Assembly: GCA_013054445.1 (NCBI GenBank)
Contig: JAAMPI010000411.1
Location: 1-38,647 of the forward strand
Source: Cudoniella acicularis
Lineage: Eukaryota > Ascomycota > Leotiomycetes > Helotiales > Helotiaceae
DNA: 38,647 nucleotides
Direction of reading: 5' to 3'
Shown here: positions 21,713 through 33,260 of the stretch, piece after piece
Numbering within the stretch: position 1 is the stretch's first letter
Layout: the number at the start of each line of letters is the position of its first letter
The notes under the pieces: model-generated
The model's database searches: none
Told to the model about the DNA's origin: nothing
Seen by the model: only the letters and a program-made list of their open reading frames with translations
Position numbers and translations under genes: made by a program

Positions 21713-24038
21713 ACGCACAGCTAACTTAATTCGAAGCATTGCGGATCCGGACAGTATACGCAGAGCGCAGGTGATGAAAACTTATCTTGCTGAGCAATCC
21801 GAAGGGAACCAGGTTGTCCAGCAATACTCGCGTCAACGCCAAGAAATTGACATCCAAGATATTGATATCCAAGAAGAGTAGGTTTTCCGTAAGGCTGGCG
21901 AAGTCAAAGATGATGATACAAACTCCGACTCGAGCGATTCTGAAGACCAAAACGATCTAGACCAGCTTGATCCGCCAACGCTTCATTTGGAGCACCTTAA
22001 AACGTTCATGACCAATAGCAACGCTTTTAAAGATCTTAGAGAAGGCTTGATGGGGTTTGTGATCCCTATTCAGATTGCGTCGTTGAATTGTGCTATTACG
22101 CAAGAGCACATAAAGGCAAGATTAAATGAGCTAGAATCTTCCGATCACACTTCGAGTTTTATTATGACCTCGTAGTCCTCATTCATGAGCTCTGTGAAAA
22201 TCTGATTAGCCAATGTAAGATTCCATAGATTTATTCTAAAGAGTACAACTTTGATTGTTCGGGGTTAACTAAAGTTTAGGCACCAGTTTCTCCTTGCACA
22301 AATATAGGCAAACAGTTGTTAAGTTGCGTAATTTTCAAGAAACTCTGGACGGATTCCCTGCAAGACTTGGCTCTACAATCTCTACTACGAATTGAACGCA
22401 CGACGAGAGCAAAACGCTGGAGCCTATTTTTCGGCAAGCGGTAAATGAATTGGAGGCTATAAAACAAGACGTAGAGATGGAGTCAACAAAAAGTTTGCAA
22501 GAGCGCTACCAGTGGAAAGCAGATCCAAAAACGAGGCTATTGGAAACGGATGATTCGCCGATGAATAGCAAGGACAAACCAGACGTGCCTCCTAGAAGCG
22601 AACATTCATTCACATTCCAATACGATACCCTAGTACCTATTGATAAAGTCATCTATGAGAGCATAGGTGATTTCGGCAAATCGAATGTCTTACAAGGTAG
22701 ACAAGATCGACTGGCTTCTTTGGCATTTCAGCTCCAAACTATTTTTCTACCGAGACACTTGGAGGTCGATCACCCCGGACCAACAAATTCGAAAGTTGAG
22801 ACTACTATCCTCTCAGTCCAAGTGCCTTCTTATAATCCTCCTGGACCGGTAAAACATACGATGATGACAATTTCAACATTTCTCCACTTTTTGTGGTCGG
22901 AAGTGATTAGATTAAGCATATGGTGTGGAATTTCCCGTCCACGGGTGGAGAAAGGCTTTCGGCGTATTGAATGGCAATGTGTACGTTCTTCTTCGTTATC
23001 ATGAAATTTCAAAGTCATGGAAGTTTCATCTCTTGTTTTAACTTCAATTAATAGGATTGTGGTGTGAAGATCTATGGTGATTTCGACAACACGGATCCGC
23101 AGGCTGTTAACGACCCTGCAAAAGCCTTGCAAAGCTCAAATACTAGAGGAACAAACTCATCATCGTCAAGTAGCCGGACGGCGAATTCATCTATATCCGA
23201 TAATTCTAACGCTTCAGAGATCACCATCTTATCTCAACCGGGTCAACCCCCTCTTCCCGAGACTAGGAGCCTCTCTGTAGAAGACAGTGCAGTAGAAACA
23301 GCACCTTCAACACTGGCTTCACCAGCTCCCAGTCCTCAGCTAAGTCAACCCAAATACCTAGCACTCTGCGTAAACACTAGCGGTATTTACAAAACCTTAG
23401 CAGAAATAGAAGTTTCAGCAGTGAAGTCAGACGGACAGCTCTTCCACCTCATCAAGGAGGCTTACCGCGATATCCGGGGCTTTCGCACCAAGCTTAATTT
23501 CCTCATCAAGCCAATCGAGATACAGTTTGTCCTTGTAAGTGAACCCATTTTAGGTCTTCTCCAAGCTGATTAGAAGAAGTTCAACCTCTGGAACGTCCGT
23601 GGAGGTTTCGTCTCAATATGTGATAAACCCAAGTGCATCCCACCAAAAGACGCAGACGAATATGAATACATGCCTCGACCATTAGTTCCACTGCCTCCAA
23701 TGCCTTCTGAGGTTTTCATTCACTTCTTGGAGCATGAAGATAAGGATGACTTGAGTCTTACAAAGAGCGTATGGACACCGAGACTTCCTAGAAGGCTTCA
23801 TAAGAGAATGATAGAGTGCGAGGTACCAACTTACGGTTGGGGAATTCATGTGATTGAAGGCCCAAACAGGAACGCCGTCTTTTGGATAGTCATTGCTATG
23901 ACTTTTGGGAGTATCCTTGCTGGCATTCTGTGGTCATCGCTACGCAGTGACATTCAAGGTAGGAGTGGACTTGCAACTCTGATTATTGCTCTGCCCCCAG
24001 TCATTATGACAGCGTTCTTATTCAAATTAGGCCTTTAG
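21650..24038 (+). pseudogene. Broken continuation of the NDT80-type gene: middle region plus Cys-motif and membrane C-terminus
   Basis: The coding trace continues with changes of frame: KFARRRARRTANLIRSIADP (frame entered near 21650), an in-frame TAG at 21879-21881, an acidic linker and LEHLKTFMTNSNAFKDLREG, a shift near 22157 into FYYDLVVLIHELCENLISQ, a GTAAGA donor at 22215, then unclear sequence until about 22430. From there the 3' half is clean: an exon to 22980, 23055-23534, and 23574-24038. Splicing at 22980/23055 gives RRIEWQC-DCGVKIYGDF, the Cys-rich motif seen before C-terminal modules of many large fungal proteins. The last exon has GWGIHVIEGPN, a probable hydrophobic pair (FWIVIAMTFGSILAGILW and a second segment after SGLATL) and ends with TAG. 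The 23535 intron is only 39 nt (42 with the other acceptor). Whether this is a separate gene or one with 20579-21712 needs transcripts. Confidence 0.6.
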
Positions 24039-25055
24039 CTAATTTAATATTGTAATATAAGGAAAGGGGTAAAGAGTTAGGGTAGGTACAAAGCTCTCTC
24101 TTAAACGCGTAAGAATTGAGGTAGCTAGATATTCTCTAGAAATGTACACGATCATTAAGACAGTAAATCATGACCCCGCTACAAGGTGCTTCGACGACAG
24201 AGAAGCTACCAAATACAAGAAAGAGACTCATCATTTATTATTGTTGAAGCTATTATACTTTAAACCTGCAGGTATTTCAAATATAAATAGATCATACGTT
24301 GTTCCTCGATCACTCGAAAGGTTGACGTTTCGGATTTGAAAGCAATAAGAGGTTTGTGCAACTTATCCATTCGAGAACAAGGCAACAAACCATCATCAAA
24401 TAAATAGAGTTTCATCGCAAGAAATCGCCGGCATAAAATTCTCGATGTGAAAGTTGGGATGTGAAGAGACGAAAGCATGACCGAATCACTTCGCATCATT
24501 TCACTTGACATTATATCACAACGCAATAGAGCGGTAACAAATTGCAAGAAACCACCCACTCGTTTTTGGATTCAACATATGCTACCTAGCTACCTTCATG
24601 AAAGCGATACATACAGTACAACATTCAGTTTGGATTTAATTTTCATCCAATAACGGTATAAAGCTCAAGCCCAGCCCAGCCAGCCATAGCTCGATTCCCA
24701 GCCCCATCAACACCATATCTTGATCCAGACCCCTTCTGTAAAACAAAATAAAACTCCAGTCCTTCTGCCTGTCTGAAGTCCATCGCCAAAGAGTAGTACA
24801 AGAAACACATAAACAGATCGCGGCAATGAGAGGTATCAATCAATTATCAACCCAATCGCCCGCATGCTTAGAAAGGATTTATACAAAATAAATATAACAA
24901 ATAAAAAGTGAGGTGTTGATGACAACGACGATCGCGGGTATCTATGACTATGATTATGAGCTTTTGTGCGGGTATTATCTTGGTTGACCGTGACTCTCGT
25001 ATCTTCGTTCGATCATTATCATATAATGTAATGGACTTCGTAAATCATCCAGGTT
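24039..25055. other. Intergenic, AT-rich, no supported gene
   Basis: About 1 kb between convergent 3' ends, so it should hold two 3' UTRs and terminators. Several AT-rich stretches (24036-24062, 24880-24905) fit polyadenylation regions. No family signal in the ORFs here. Confidence 0.5.
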
Positions 25056-27193
25056 TTAGAATCCTCCCCTCGTTCCATAGTAGCCCGTATTTCGAGGCCT
25101 GTCGCGGTACCAGTCCTCAGCAGCAGGAGGTCCTCTCATATCCAGAGGGTCAATGGTGACAGAACCCCGTTCGTAGGGTATCGAGTCACTAAGTTGGCTT
25201 TCTTCGTAACGATCCCATCGCTCTGCGTCGCGAGGACTGTTGAATTCGCCAGTTGCCAGTCTTGCATCTTCTTCAGCGCCTCGTCTACCGTAATCACGCT
25301 CGTCCCGGGATCGTCTATTGGCTCTGTTATCGCGAATATCAATGGGTGGAGGTGGCGGTGGAAAAGAAGTCGATGTTCCGGAGCCGTATGAGGATGGGCT
25401 GAACGGTTGTTGACTCGCGAAACTCGAGAACGATGAAGGCTGGGCTCCATATTTGGTAGATGAATCAATATCTGCAGGAGTAGAGTTACTGAAACTCTTC
25501 AAAGGCGGGCTGTTGGGTCGCCGACCGCCTGCTCGTGGTGGTGGCGGCACATAGTTTGAGCTCACGGAGCTTTGCGCACGGTGTCTCGTCTCGGGTTGTT
25601 CTCTACTGCGGCTTGTGGAGTTCTTACGTCCTATCTTGGGACTTTCATGCACCTTGCCATTCCCTGGCTGCGCTGTATATGGTTGCCGGTCACGCTCAAT
25701 TCTGAAAGTATCCTCATTAGTTGTTGAGCCGGCTGGTGTGCTGGCGTAAGGCTTGCGCTCTCGCTCAATAGGTGGAGCCTTAGAGGAGGCTGGAGACGTT
25801 CTGGTATTCTGATGTATTTCTACAGGACGTTGAGTCTCGGAAGTATGACGGCTGAGAGGGGGACTTGTGATAGAAGCCTTCCGCCGGTTTGTTGTTCCTA
25901 AATCTTGGAAGAAGTCGCTTATCGCATTATCGAGCAGTTTCTTGGATTTTCGATCTTCTTTTTCGGGTAGTAGATGTCGTGAAATCTGCTTGGGGAGTCG
26001 CTCAGGTTTTCCATCAATCATCTCTCCATCTGAATCAATGGGCAAGTCTAACACCACTTTTGCTAATCTCGTGGCCTCCTCTTTAGGATACGCCAATATG
26101 TTTACAGTCATCCATTGTGCGAAACCAAGAGATGTAAGCGCTGGAACAATCGGTTCGTTTCTTGAATCCTCTTGGACTAGGTGATGCTGGCAGCCTAGAT
26201 CCTGATATAATCGGGATATTTGCTCATTTGATTGTGCTCGGAATATGGCTAAGGGATGTTAGCATCGTTATTGTCTCAAGAGTTACCCTGCTTACAGAGA
26301 AGATGATGTGGCTCTTTTTCAAGAGCATAAGTAGAGTAATAAGCAGCCATCTTGACGGGTGTCACAACGATACTTTTCTTTGGCTGGAAGCTCTCAATCT
26401 ATTAAATTCGTCAATTAACAGCTCTTCAATAGCTTTCGCAAATCGCGTACCATATGATTCGCCAGGCCCCTTAGAAATTGTCCTAGTCGCTGAGTTGGAG
26501 TACCGTCACTATCGAATAGTCTTCCCCATTTCTGATCCACCGTGGATAGTTCCGCAGTCGAGTATGAACGACCTAGCGCAGGTCGAGCTCGGGGTTCACG
26601 GTCAGAGAACCGCACCCCGCTGCTGGGCCTCTCTAAGGGACGTGGATGGTGGTGACCTCATAGGCTCCATGGGTGGAGGAGGTGCGTATGCAGGTCTGCT
26701 GGATTGAGCTGGAGAAGGTGGGGTGTAGACTCTTCGAGTGTTTGGGGGAGGAGATGGGGAGGAGCTTGATCTGTTGGACATCTGTCGTTGCATGGGATTG
26801 GATTTGGCTTGGTCGTCACTGCTGCCCGTTTGCTTCCAGTGTTCGGCAACTAGTCACACTAATTAGTAAAGAACAAGGCTGCAGGCTGGCTCGCAGTTTC
26901 AACTTACGCTCTCTCTTAACCTTTTCTGTGACCTGCTCAGTGATGGCCGCAATGAGCTCTGGCGACACGCCGTCGTGGACAGAAGGCTCGCCGCGCTCTG
27001 AGGCAGTCGTCATTCTATCGTGGTTGAAGGGAGAAGTTCGTTGTCGAGCGTTGTACGATTCTCGGCGTCGTATGGAGGGGTTGTTATCTCGAGGCTCGGT
27101 GGCATAGCTGCTTGAGTAATCCGATATGGGATCTCTGCCTTCGAAATATCCAGGCTCCCCACCTCGCGGTCGACCGTAGCCATCGTAGTCCAT
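25056..27193 (-). CDS. DUF7514-type fungal protein with one apparent frameshift
   Basis: Four exons: 27193-26908, 26849-26451, 26398-26296 and 26248-25056. Introns of 58, 52 and 47 nt have GTAAGT, GTACGC and GTAAGC donors. Order of parts: a Tyr/Arg/Gly-rich start (MDYDGYGRPRGGEPGYF), a helix ELIAAITEQVTEKVKREL, a Pro/Ser-rich linker, then a conserved domain with STVDQKWGRLFDSDG, RLGQFLRGLANHM, KKSIVVTPVKMAAYY, ISRLYQDLGCQHHLVQED and LGFAQWMTVNILAYP, and a disordered tail of about 300 residues rich in Ser, Pro, Arg and Glu. These blocks match the domain I know as DUF7514 in filamentous ascomycetes; its role is unknown. The frame before about 26660 (PPPPMEPMRSPPSTS) and after about 26625 (ERPSSGVRFSDREP) differ by one base inside exon 2. 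An unseen intron, a sequence error or a real mutation are all possible. Confidence 0.78.
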
Positions 27194-27585
27194 AGCGTGG
27201 GCGAGGCTCAGTCAAGCGGGCGTCGAACAGGATCTAGGAATAAGAAACTTGAAGAGCTGATTGGCGTGCCTGCAGCCTGACGAGGGCGACACCGATGGCT
27301 TGCGCAAGGCAAGTTGGTCTTCGATGGATGCTACCACGATCAGTATAGAGCGAGTAACACCGTGTAGAGAGAGGGGGGTGTCGTCAAATTGAAAAGCAAG
27401 CAGAAAAGTTGCAAGGGCCCCTAGTCAGCACCACCACTTGGTAGACCTCTCGGGCGCGATCATCCTCATGACATCTGTAGCATCCTCCAACTTACCATCG
27501 CACCCATCGTTAGCTGCTTCCACGCTGCGATGCCTGCCCGGCTTAGCAGCTGTACCACGCGGTCTTTACAGGTACTTTTCTGTAC

Positions 27586-27597
27586 GTACCTAGGTAC
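27586..27597. repeat. 12-bp palindrome GTACCTAGGTAC
   Basis: Perfect inverted repeat centred on CCTAGG, within a GTAC-rich stretch (27572-27600). A similar CCTAGG-centred palindrome occurs at 30298-30309. Confidence 0.7.
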
Positions 27598-28143
27598 CTT
27601 GCGAACTCATGGCCCGCAAGAACCCCAAACTGGAATGCTGCTGGAACGATCCGAGGAAGCTGTTAGCATGAACTCTCATAATCTAACCTAGCTCTGTCTC
27701 CGCAAGTCCTATTTGTTCAGATAGGCTCTAGAAATTGCCCCAAAATAGCTCCTGCATCAAGCTACTCGGGCCTCCACCCTCATGGCTCTGATTGATGGCC
27801 TTTCATGTAGAAAGACGCTACTTGATCCAGCGACGTCAGCACATTTGCAGATCAGGCGTCAAAGAAATCCAGTTTCAAAATCGACCATCAGGCATTCAAC
27901 CACATTTCAGTGGGCTGAGGCTTTTTGCCACGCTTTCCGGGCGTCGTTGAGGAGTACGCGACTGATAAGCTTACTCGGTCTGGGAAGAGGCAGGCTAATT
28001 GAAGCTTTTTAAAACCCCCCGCAAAACGGATGTGCAGCTACTGGATAACAAGAGCCGAGGCTCAAATTGCTACTTTCATGAATGTGCTTTTTTCTATTGT
28101 TGAGTGCTATCTAGTGACTGCTGACTGCCGTGAATCCATCCAT

Positions 28144-28299
28144 ATGCCATGCTAAGAGCGCCAGAGTGGGAAAGTGGTCCTTCTACCCGAAGAGCCGCAA
28201 GCAAACTACCTGCAATACATTGAGAACCAGAGCCTCCCCCATTCAGATACCGGTATTCATGTATGCCATGAAGAGAGTTCCAGAGTGGGGAAATGATCC
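28144..28299. repeat. Pair of 37-bp imperfect direct repeats
   Basis: The copies are 28144-28180 and 28263-28299, 119 bp apart. Both begin ATGCCATG and share the core CCAGAGTGGG; 29 of 37 aligned positions match by my hand count. They lie just beyond the 3' end of the Stc1-domain gene. No function is apparent. Confidence 0.6.
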
Positions 28300-28393
28300 A
28301 CCCGTATGCAAATCAATGAAACAGGAAAGAAATCCAAGGAGAAAATCGTCCACCAAAAATATGGTGCGTTTGACCGACGAGGAAATTCATTTC

Positions 28394-29749
28394 TCAGTCG
28401 TAATCGTCATCGCTGCTGTCGCCTTCACAGCCATAACGAGCTCTGGAGGAAGCGGGCGGGGCTGGGGCAGCGGGAATCGGCTTCGTGACTTGCCTATTAG
28501 GATACCTTCTTCCGATCTAAACATCTTTTAGTTTCTTCCTCTTCATACGGGTACAAGCAGTGAGGTCTTACCGGCTTAGCAAAAGCCCTACCATCATCAT
28601 TCGCAGCACCAGAACTCGTATTCTCATTCCGGCTGGCAGTCATGGAGGAAGGAGTCTGAGCAGTGGCTCCACGGGTGAAAGTCTGTGAAGTTGTGGATGA
28701 CTGATGTTGCTGAACATGGCGGACACCGTTGCTATCCCAAGCGTTAAATGACATACCACGGCTCTGAGCACCAGCAGCGGTCCATCCGTCGGCATCACTT
28801 TGCGCGGCAGTTCCGAGACTCCGATCCTCATAGGGGTTGCTGATTGACGAAACAGATCTCAAGTCCTCATCGGGCCGGTTTTGTTGACCTACAGAACGTG
28901 CCACAGTAGCAGGATCAACCACACCTCGAAGATGAGGGAGGACCGGATTTGGTTTAGCTGGGCCTGCCCGACTGCCGTTCAAGCTCATACCCTGCAATTG
29001 GCCACTGAGATCTGTTGTGGCAGAGTTAGGTTTTGCTGCTGTATTGTACCAAGCCGACGTTACAGACTAAGTCAAAATCAGACAGCCGAATTTGGAAGAC
29101 AGGTGTTAGTACAACTTACACGAGTCTGACCATCATTGACATCCCCAGCGAAGCTCACTTCAGAAGGCTCAGAAGCGTTGACGAATGATTGCTGCAATTC
29201 CTCTGGTGCTGCCTCATTGTTGGGAGCAGGGGCAACGGCAACACCTGGCTCGACGGCTTCCTTCCAGTTGACACAATCCTCACACCACTATCCGCTACAT
29301 TAGCCATCTAGCACGATATCTCACACGGGGATGAATACTCACATAATGCTTATTTCTTCTACTAGCCTTACTAAATGAGCTCAGAGGAAGAATTCTGCCG
29401 CAAGCTCCGAGGCACTTGAGCTCACGTCGCTGGTCATCGGAGCAGTTCAAGCAACGAAGTCCAGCACTCTCGCCGCTGGGGTTGCCACCGCTGATTTTCA
29501 TGTGCCTGTACTTGTTCAACTCGTTGTTTGAGAACAACGCATAGGGCTTCCATTGGTGACATTGTTTGCACTTGTATCTGTATACTGTGAGGAATTGCTT
29601 CAAAGATTGAGTTGAGGGGGTAAGCTGACCTATCGAGAGGAACGATGTTTTTGCGTCTGCGAAGGAATTGTCAGTTGACCTCAATTCTGGCGGTGTGGGG
29701 AATTGGAAACTTACGCTGCAGAAGTGATGTTGCTGTAATTTGAGGCCAT
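28394..29749 (-). CDS. Stc1-domain protein (RNAi/heterochromatin adaptor type), 360 aa
   Basis: Six exons: 29749-29715, 29656-29630 (27-nt microexon), 29577-29343, 29287-29120, 29066-28572 and 28516-28394 (1083 nt). Introns are 52-58 nt. The Stc1 domain fills roughly residues 20-115: RYKCKQCHQWKPYALFS, ELNKYRHMKI, LRCLNCSDDQRRELKCLGAC, FSKASRRNKHYWCEDCVNW. The paired Cys motifs (CKQC, CLNC, CLGAC, WCEDC) give tandem zinc sites. In fission yeast Stc1 links the Ago1/RITS RNAi complex to the Clr4 H3K9 methylation complex; the role in this fungus is inferred. The rest is disordered, Ser/Gln/Asn-rich, and ends with an acidic tail GCEGDSSDDDYD. The last intron needs the TTTAG acceptor at 28517; a nearer AAAAG and a later AATAG give frames without the expected tail. 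The longer open frame upstream of 29749 is intronic and antisense noise. Confidence 0.85.
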
Positions 29750-30297
29750 GATGGATAATGGTGAGAGCGGCTATGAGGATGCGTTCTAAATTATTCACAG
29801 TCAGTAGGTGGGTTCTAAGGTAGATAGGAAGGGAAGTTGAAATTGAAGTTGCGGATGTGCTAGCCGCTCTTAACTCAAGCGGACGCGTCGGACCGAGTTA
29901 AAGGTGAGATGGTGCCAAAGATGAAGTTCACATACCAAATGATGGGCTGAAAGATGAACCGAAGCTCAACCAGACAGTTGCGGCTGGATAGAGCTGGCGG
30001 ATGCCGTAGAGATGGCCAGATCCCATTTGGTGATGGCGCAAAGCTGGGGATGGTTCAATTATTGCGTGCAGAAAATTATGCCAAGGGAGGTCGAATACGC
30101 TGTCAGTGAGGCATGCGTTGCAGAGGAAGGCGTTGAGGGAGAAGAGATGTTGTGGTGTGGAGTTTTAATTGAAAGAAGAATTTGGAAGATGGAGGAGTAG
30201 GAGGGGTTTTTATGCTTGCTCGGGGACAACAGTCTTCGCTTGCGTATGGGGAAAGAGCCTTGAGCCTACCTCGACTTGCAAATGAGGAAGTGACGGT

Positions 30298-30309
30298 CTA
30301 CCTAGGTAG
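30298..30309. repeat. 12-bp palindrome CTACCTAGGTAG
   Basis: Perfect inverted repeat centred on CCTAGG, followed by a further GTAGG unit. Shares its centre with the palindrome at 27586-27597. Confidence 0.7.
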
Positions 30310-32251
30310 GTAGGCGACTTGAAAAGGAAAGAGCAAACGGGACTTTGGAGCCTCGACCACTAACGTTTGGGCTCTTCTGGTCTTGCAATGTGTAGCGACT
30401 CTTGTTCTCAAGCACAGATCTGAGATGTGAGAATTACTCCTTCAAATTGCGATCTTAATGAACGCCCAAGTACTAGTTGGCAATATACTCGCAGAATGAT
30501 CTCAACTTCGGTTAGGAAGCTCGTTGCAGGATCAAGTGGCCCTCGGGTTTCGCGCAAATATTCTGCATTCACTGTGGCAAATCGCTCTCTGCTGTAAAAA
30601 TATAATTTTCTTTTCTTTCAGAGTACGAAACCCGCATCTCTACCTCAAAAAACCAGGTCATAAGAGAGGAAGAGCAGAGCGTGTCAATGATTGTTTTTAT
30701 GCCACTAGACCTAAATACATTTTATTTTTAATTTGAAGTCTTCCCGTAGCTGCTCAGGCGTTCATGCTGAGCCGTTGTATGAAGGCACTACCTTATCCCG
30801 TTTTCGGGATATATGTCCAAACTGCAATTTTGGCAATGTTGTATGCAATGCCTAGGGGACTCTCAGCTCAGATCTTTACTCGCTCTCCTAAATATGAAAA
30901 ATGAGTCGTATGCTTTCTGCAAGTGGGTATTTCGTTGTTCCCTCTTTGACAGGATCTTATGAAGCCACAAAAAGGCAATCTCAGGCTGTCAATCGGACTT
31001 CAGATAGCAAGTCGCCAAAGTATTGATACAAAGTGAGTAAGTTTTCATTCTCTCTTGCTTCTAGAAACGGTGGAGAGGCTGTCGCTGCCTCCGAGTATAG
31101 TTACTTGCCAACTCGAGAGATGGCACCTCACATAATGTAAGAAAGCTCTTTTTTAAAGCTTGAATCTCAATAGAACCAAAGACTTCAAAGACGCATGTAA
31201 AGAATAGATTCGCCCGAGAAAAGGGAGCTGTGACCAACAGCGATGCATCTGAACTTGCTTCTTTCATTGGAGGCAAACTGTGCCCGATCTATTGCAGAGG
31301 TTATCTACAAAGGCTTCTTTGTTTTCTTGGGATTAGAGGAGTTTCAAACCTCGCGCTTTCAAGACTTCCTCAAGACCTTCATCCCGCTTTCGAGATCATA
31401 ATTCTTATTGAACCCTTGGCTGAATGAGATTTTTACGACTCATGTCATACAGTCACACAGACATGACACATGAAGCTTGGTTGGTCAACTTGAGAGATGA
31501 TATGTGATCCTTACATTCCACTTCTAGTAAGATTCCAGAACCCAACGCAATGGGCTGGGGTAGTGTGAAACGCGTCCATCCGATCGCCATCGACAGCTGG
31601 GACCGGGGCCAGGCGCGTTTTGACTCATGCAAAGCTGGCAGCACCCTGGGCTGCAATGCTGCACCCTCCCACTGCCGGGAGGAAGCAGAGTTGGCACACT
31701 CCTCAGCCGCTGGACTCGATCATTGGGACGACTGGGATTGAAAATGTCCGAGGAGCAACGTGCTCAGATTGGAAATGAAGTCCTCTGCAGCACAGCTGCA
31801 TGCACATTATTCAAGTCGATCCAGATTCCAAGTTCGTTCCATCGCTGTCAAAACCACAGTAGATGAAATCGTCCAAGAGGCTGGATCAGGAGGACGCTCA
31901 ATTTACCAATTCGAGCTTCTCCTCACCACTCCGGGCCCTTGAGCTCATCACACTTCCGCCATAATCCACTTTGAAACCTGGCCTCAAGCCATCCGCGATT
32001 CCGCGCCGGTCCAGAAACGGCTGACATTCCGTCGACAGCGTACTCCGGAAGAGCTTGCCAGCCGCCTAGCGGCGAGCCACTCAGTCAGGTACACGCTGCA
32101 AGGAACATTGCAGACTAACTCGAAAGAGCCACAGCCCACTACAGCGGACACAACCGCCCCCTTTTTCGTGGGCTGGGGAAAAAGGACCTTCTCAATCTGC
32201 CCGGGCATCGCATCCTACTGTGAGATGCACTCTGTCGTATTGCTTCTGACT

Positions 32252-32337
32252 GTACCTCCGTACCTGGTGTGCAACAAAAGGGCACAATTACGGTACAAAG
32301 GTATGAAGGCTAAAATAGAAAGAGTACCTCCGTACCT
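32252..32337. repeat. Repeated 14-mer GTACCTCCGTACCT
   Basis: Exact copies at 32252-32265 and 32324-32337, 72 bp apart; each copy itself contains GTACCT twice. The surrounding sequence is also rich in GTAC. Intergenic. Confidence 0.7.
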
Positions 32338-33121
32338 ACCGACAACTGTACAGTACGTTCACCAATCTAATCCAGGCTGCTCCGGTGTTTGTAAAACTTA
32401 AATTGACGAAATTAATTGATCGAGGGCGTTATGCACTCGGAGCAGTCTAACAGATGATGGCCCAGTTTTGCACGAGGTGACGAAGGCTTCTATAGGCCCA
32501 AGCACGGGGTCAAAGGCAATCACTAAAGTTCGGCCCCAGACGACCTTGCACGCCTGCATTGACATCAATGACATGACGAAACAGGAAGATGGATGAGGCC
32601 CTCTCCTTTGATCTCTGGTCGAAACGATCGGGGATGATTGGAAGGTTGACGGAAGAGCTAGCAGAGTGCCGGCAAATAGACATTAATGCGGCATTGAGAT
32701 CCACCCCGAGTTTTGAGCATCAACGCTGCAGTTAACTCGAATTAAGTCCTGCGAAGCTTGAGAATCTATTCTTGTCGCAGCGATGCGAACTTGGTACTCG
32801 TATTATCATGCTGGCAAAACAAAATTGTCCACTACCAACGGTATCCAGGAGGTTGCGCCAGTGGAGTTCACAGCCCTCCTTTGAATAGCAGCAGTGTCCA
32901 GTGCAAAACGGGGGCTGCTGCGAGCCTGCGAGGGAGTAAGGTTCCGGAGTATGTAGCAGGAGCGCAGCCAACCAAAAAGTCCAAGACGCGACAGCAGCAC
33001 GTAGCAACGAATGAAGGACTGTGTAGATGTAAATAATACGGATACCTGGTCGTGAGCCTCGTTGGCTGGCATCTGTACTGTCTGGTCGCTGGTGTGGATG
33101 ACATTGCATATGGAAGCAGCA

Positions 33122-33150
33122 ACTCTGGCACTCTGCACTCTGCACTCTGC
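33122..33150. repeat. CACTCTG heptamer tandem repeat
   Basis: Three exact copies (33129-33149) preceded by a partial one. Simple tandem repeat upstream of the kinase gene. Confidence 0.8.
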
Positions 33151-33260
33151 TAGGCCCGCCGCAGTCGTAGTTTCCCGCTGAGCTGATGAGAGAATCTCCT
33201 TGGGGGTGCTGGAAGAAACCTGTTCCCTTCACAGCGTCTTCGCCTTCATGCATTTGCGAC

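Larger units (their letters stand above)
27194..28393. other. Intergenic; promoter side of the DUF7514 gene
   Basis: About 1.2 kb between the DUF7514 start and the Stc1 gene's 3' end. It carries a CCTAGG-centred palindrome at 27586-27597 and a pair of 37-bp imperfect direct repeats (28144-28180 and 28263-28299). No gene was found. Confidence 0.5.

Noticed and set aside
13959..24038. Idea of a glycan or sphingolipid gene cluster (isomerase, mannosyltransferase, lyase)
   Set aside because: The isomerase is dead, the two intact enzymes act in different pathways, and there are no transporter, regulator or tailoring genes to tie them together.
26162..26707. 181-codon plus-strand open frame
   Set aside because: It is the complement of the DUF7514 domain exons, whose splice sites and conserved blocks are clear.
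30012..30200. 62-codon plus-strand ORF upstream of the Stc1 gene
   Set aside because: Low-complexity Glu/Val/Trp-rich end, no homology impression, and located in the divergent promoter side.
32732..33253. 173-codon minus-strand open frame in the gene-poor region
   Set aside because: Two other frames of similar length overlap it; it has no recognisable motif and crosses simple repeats.
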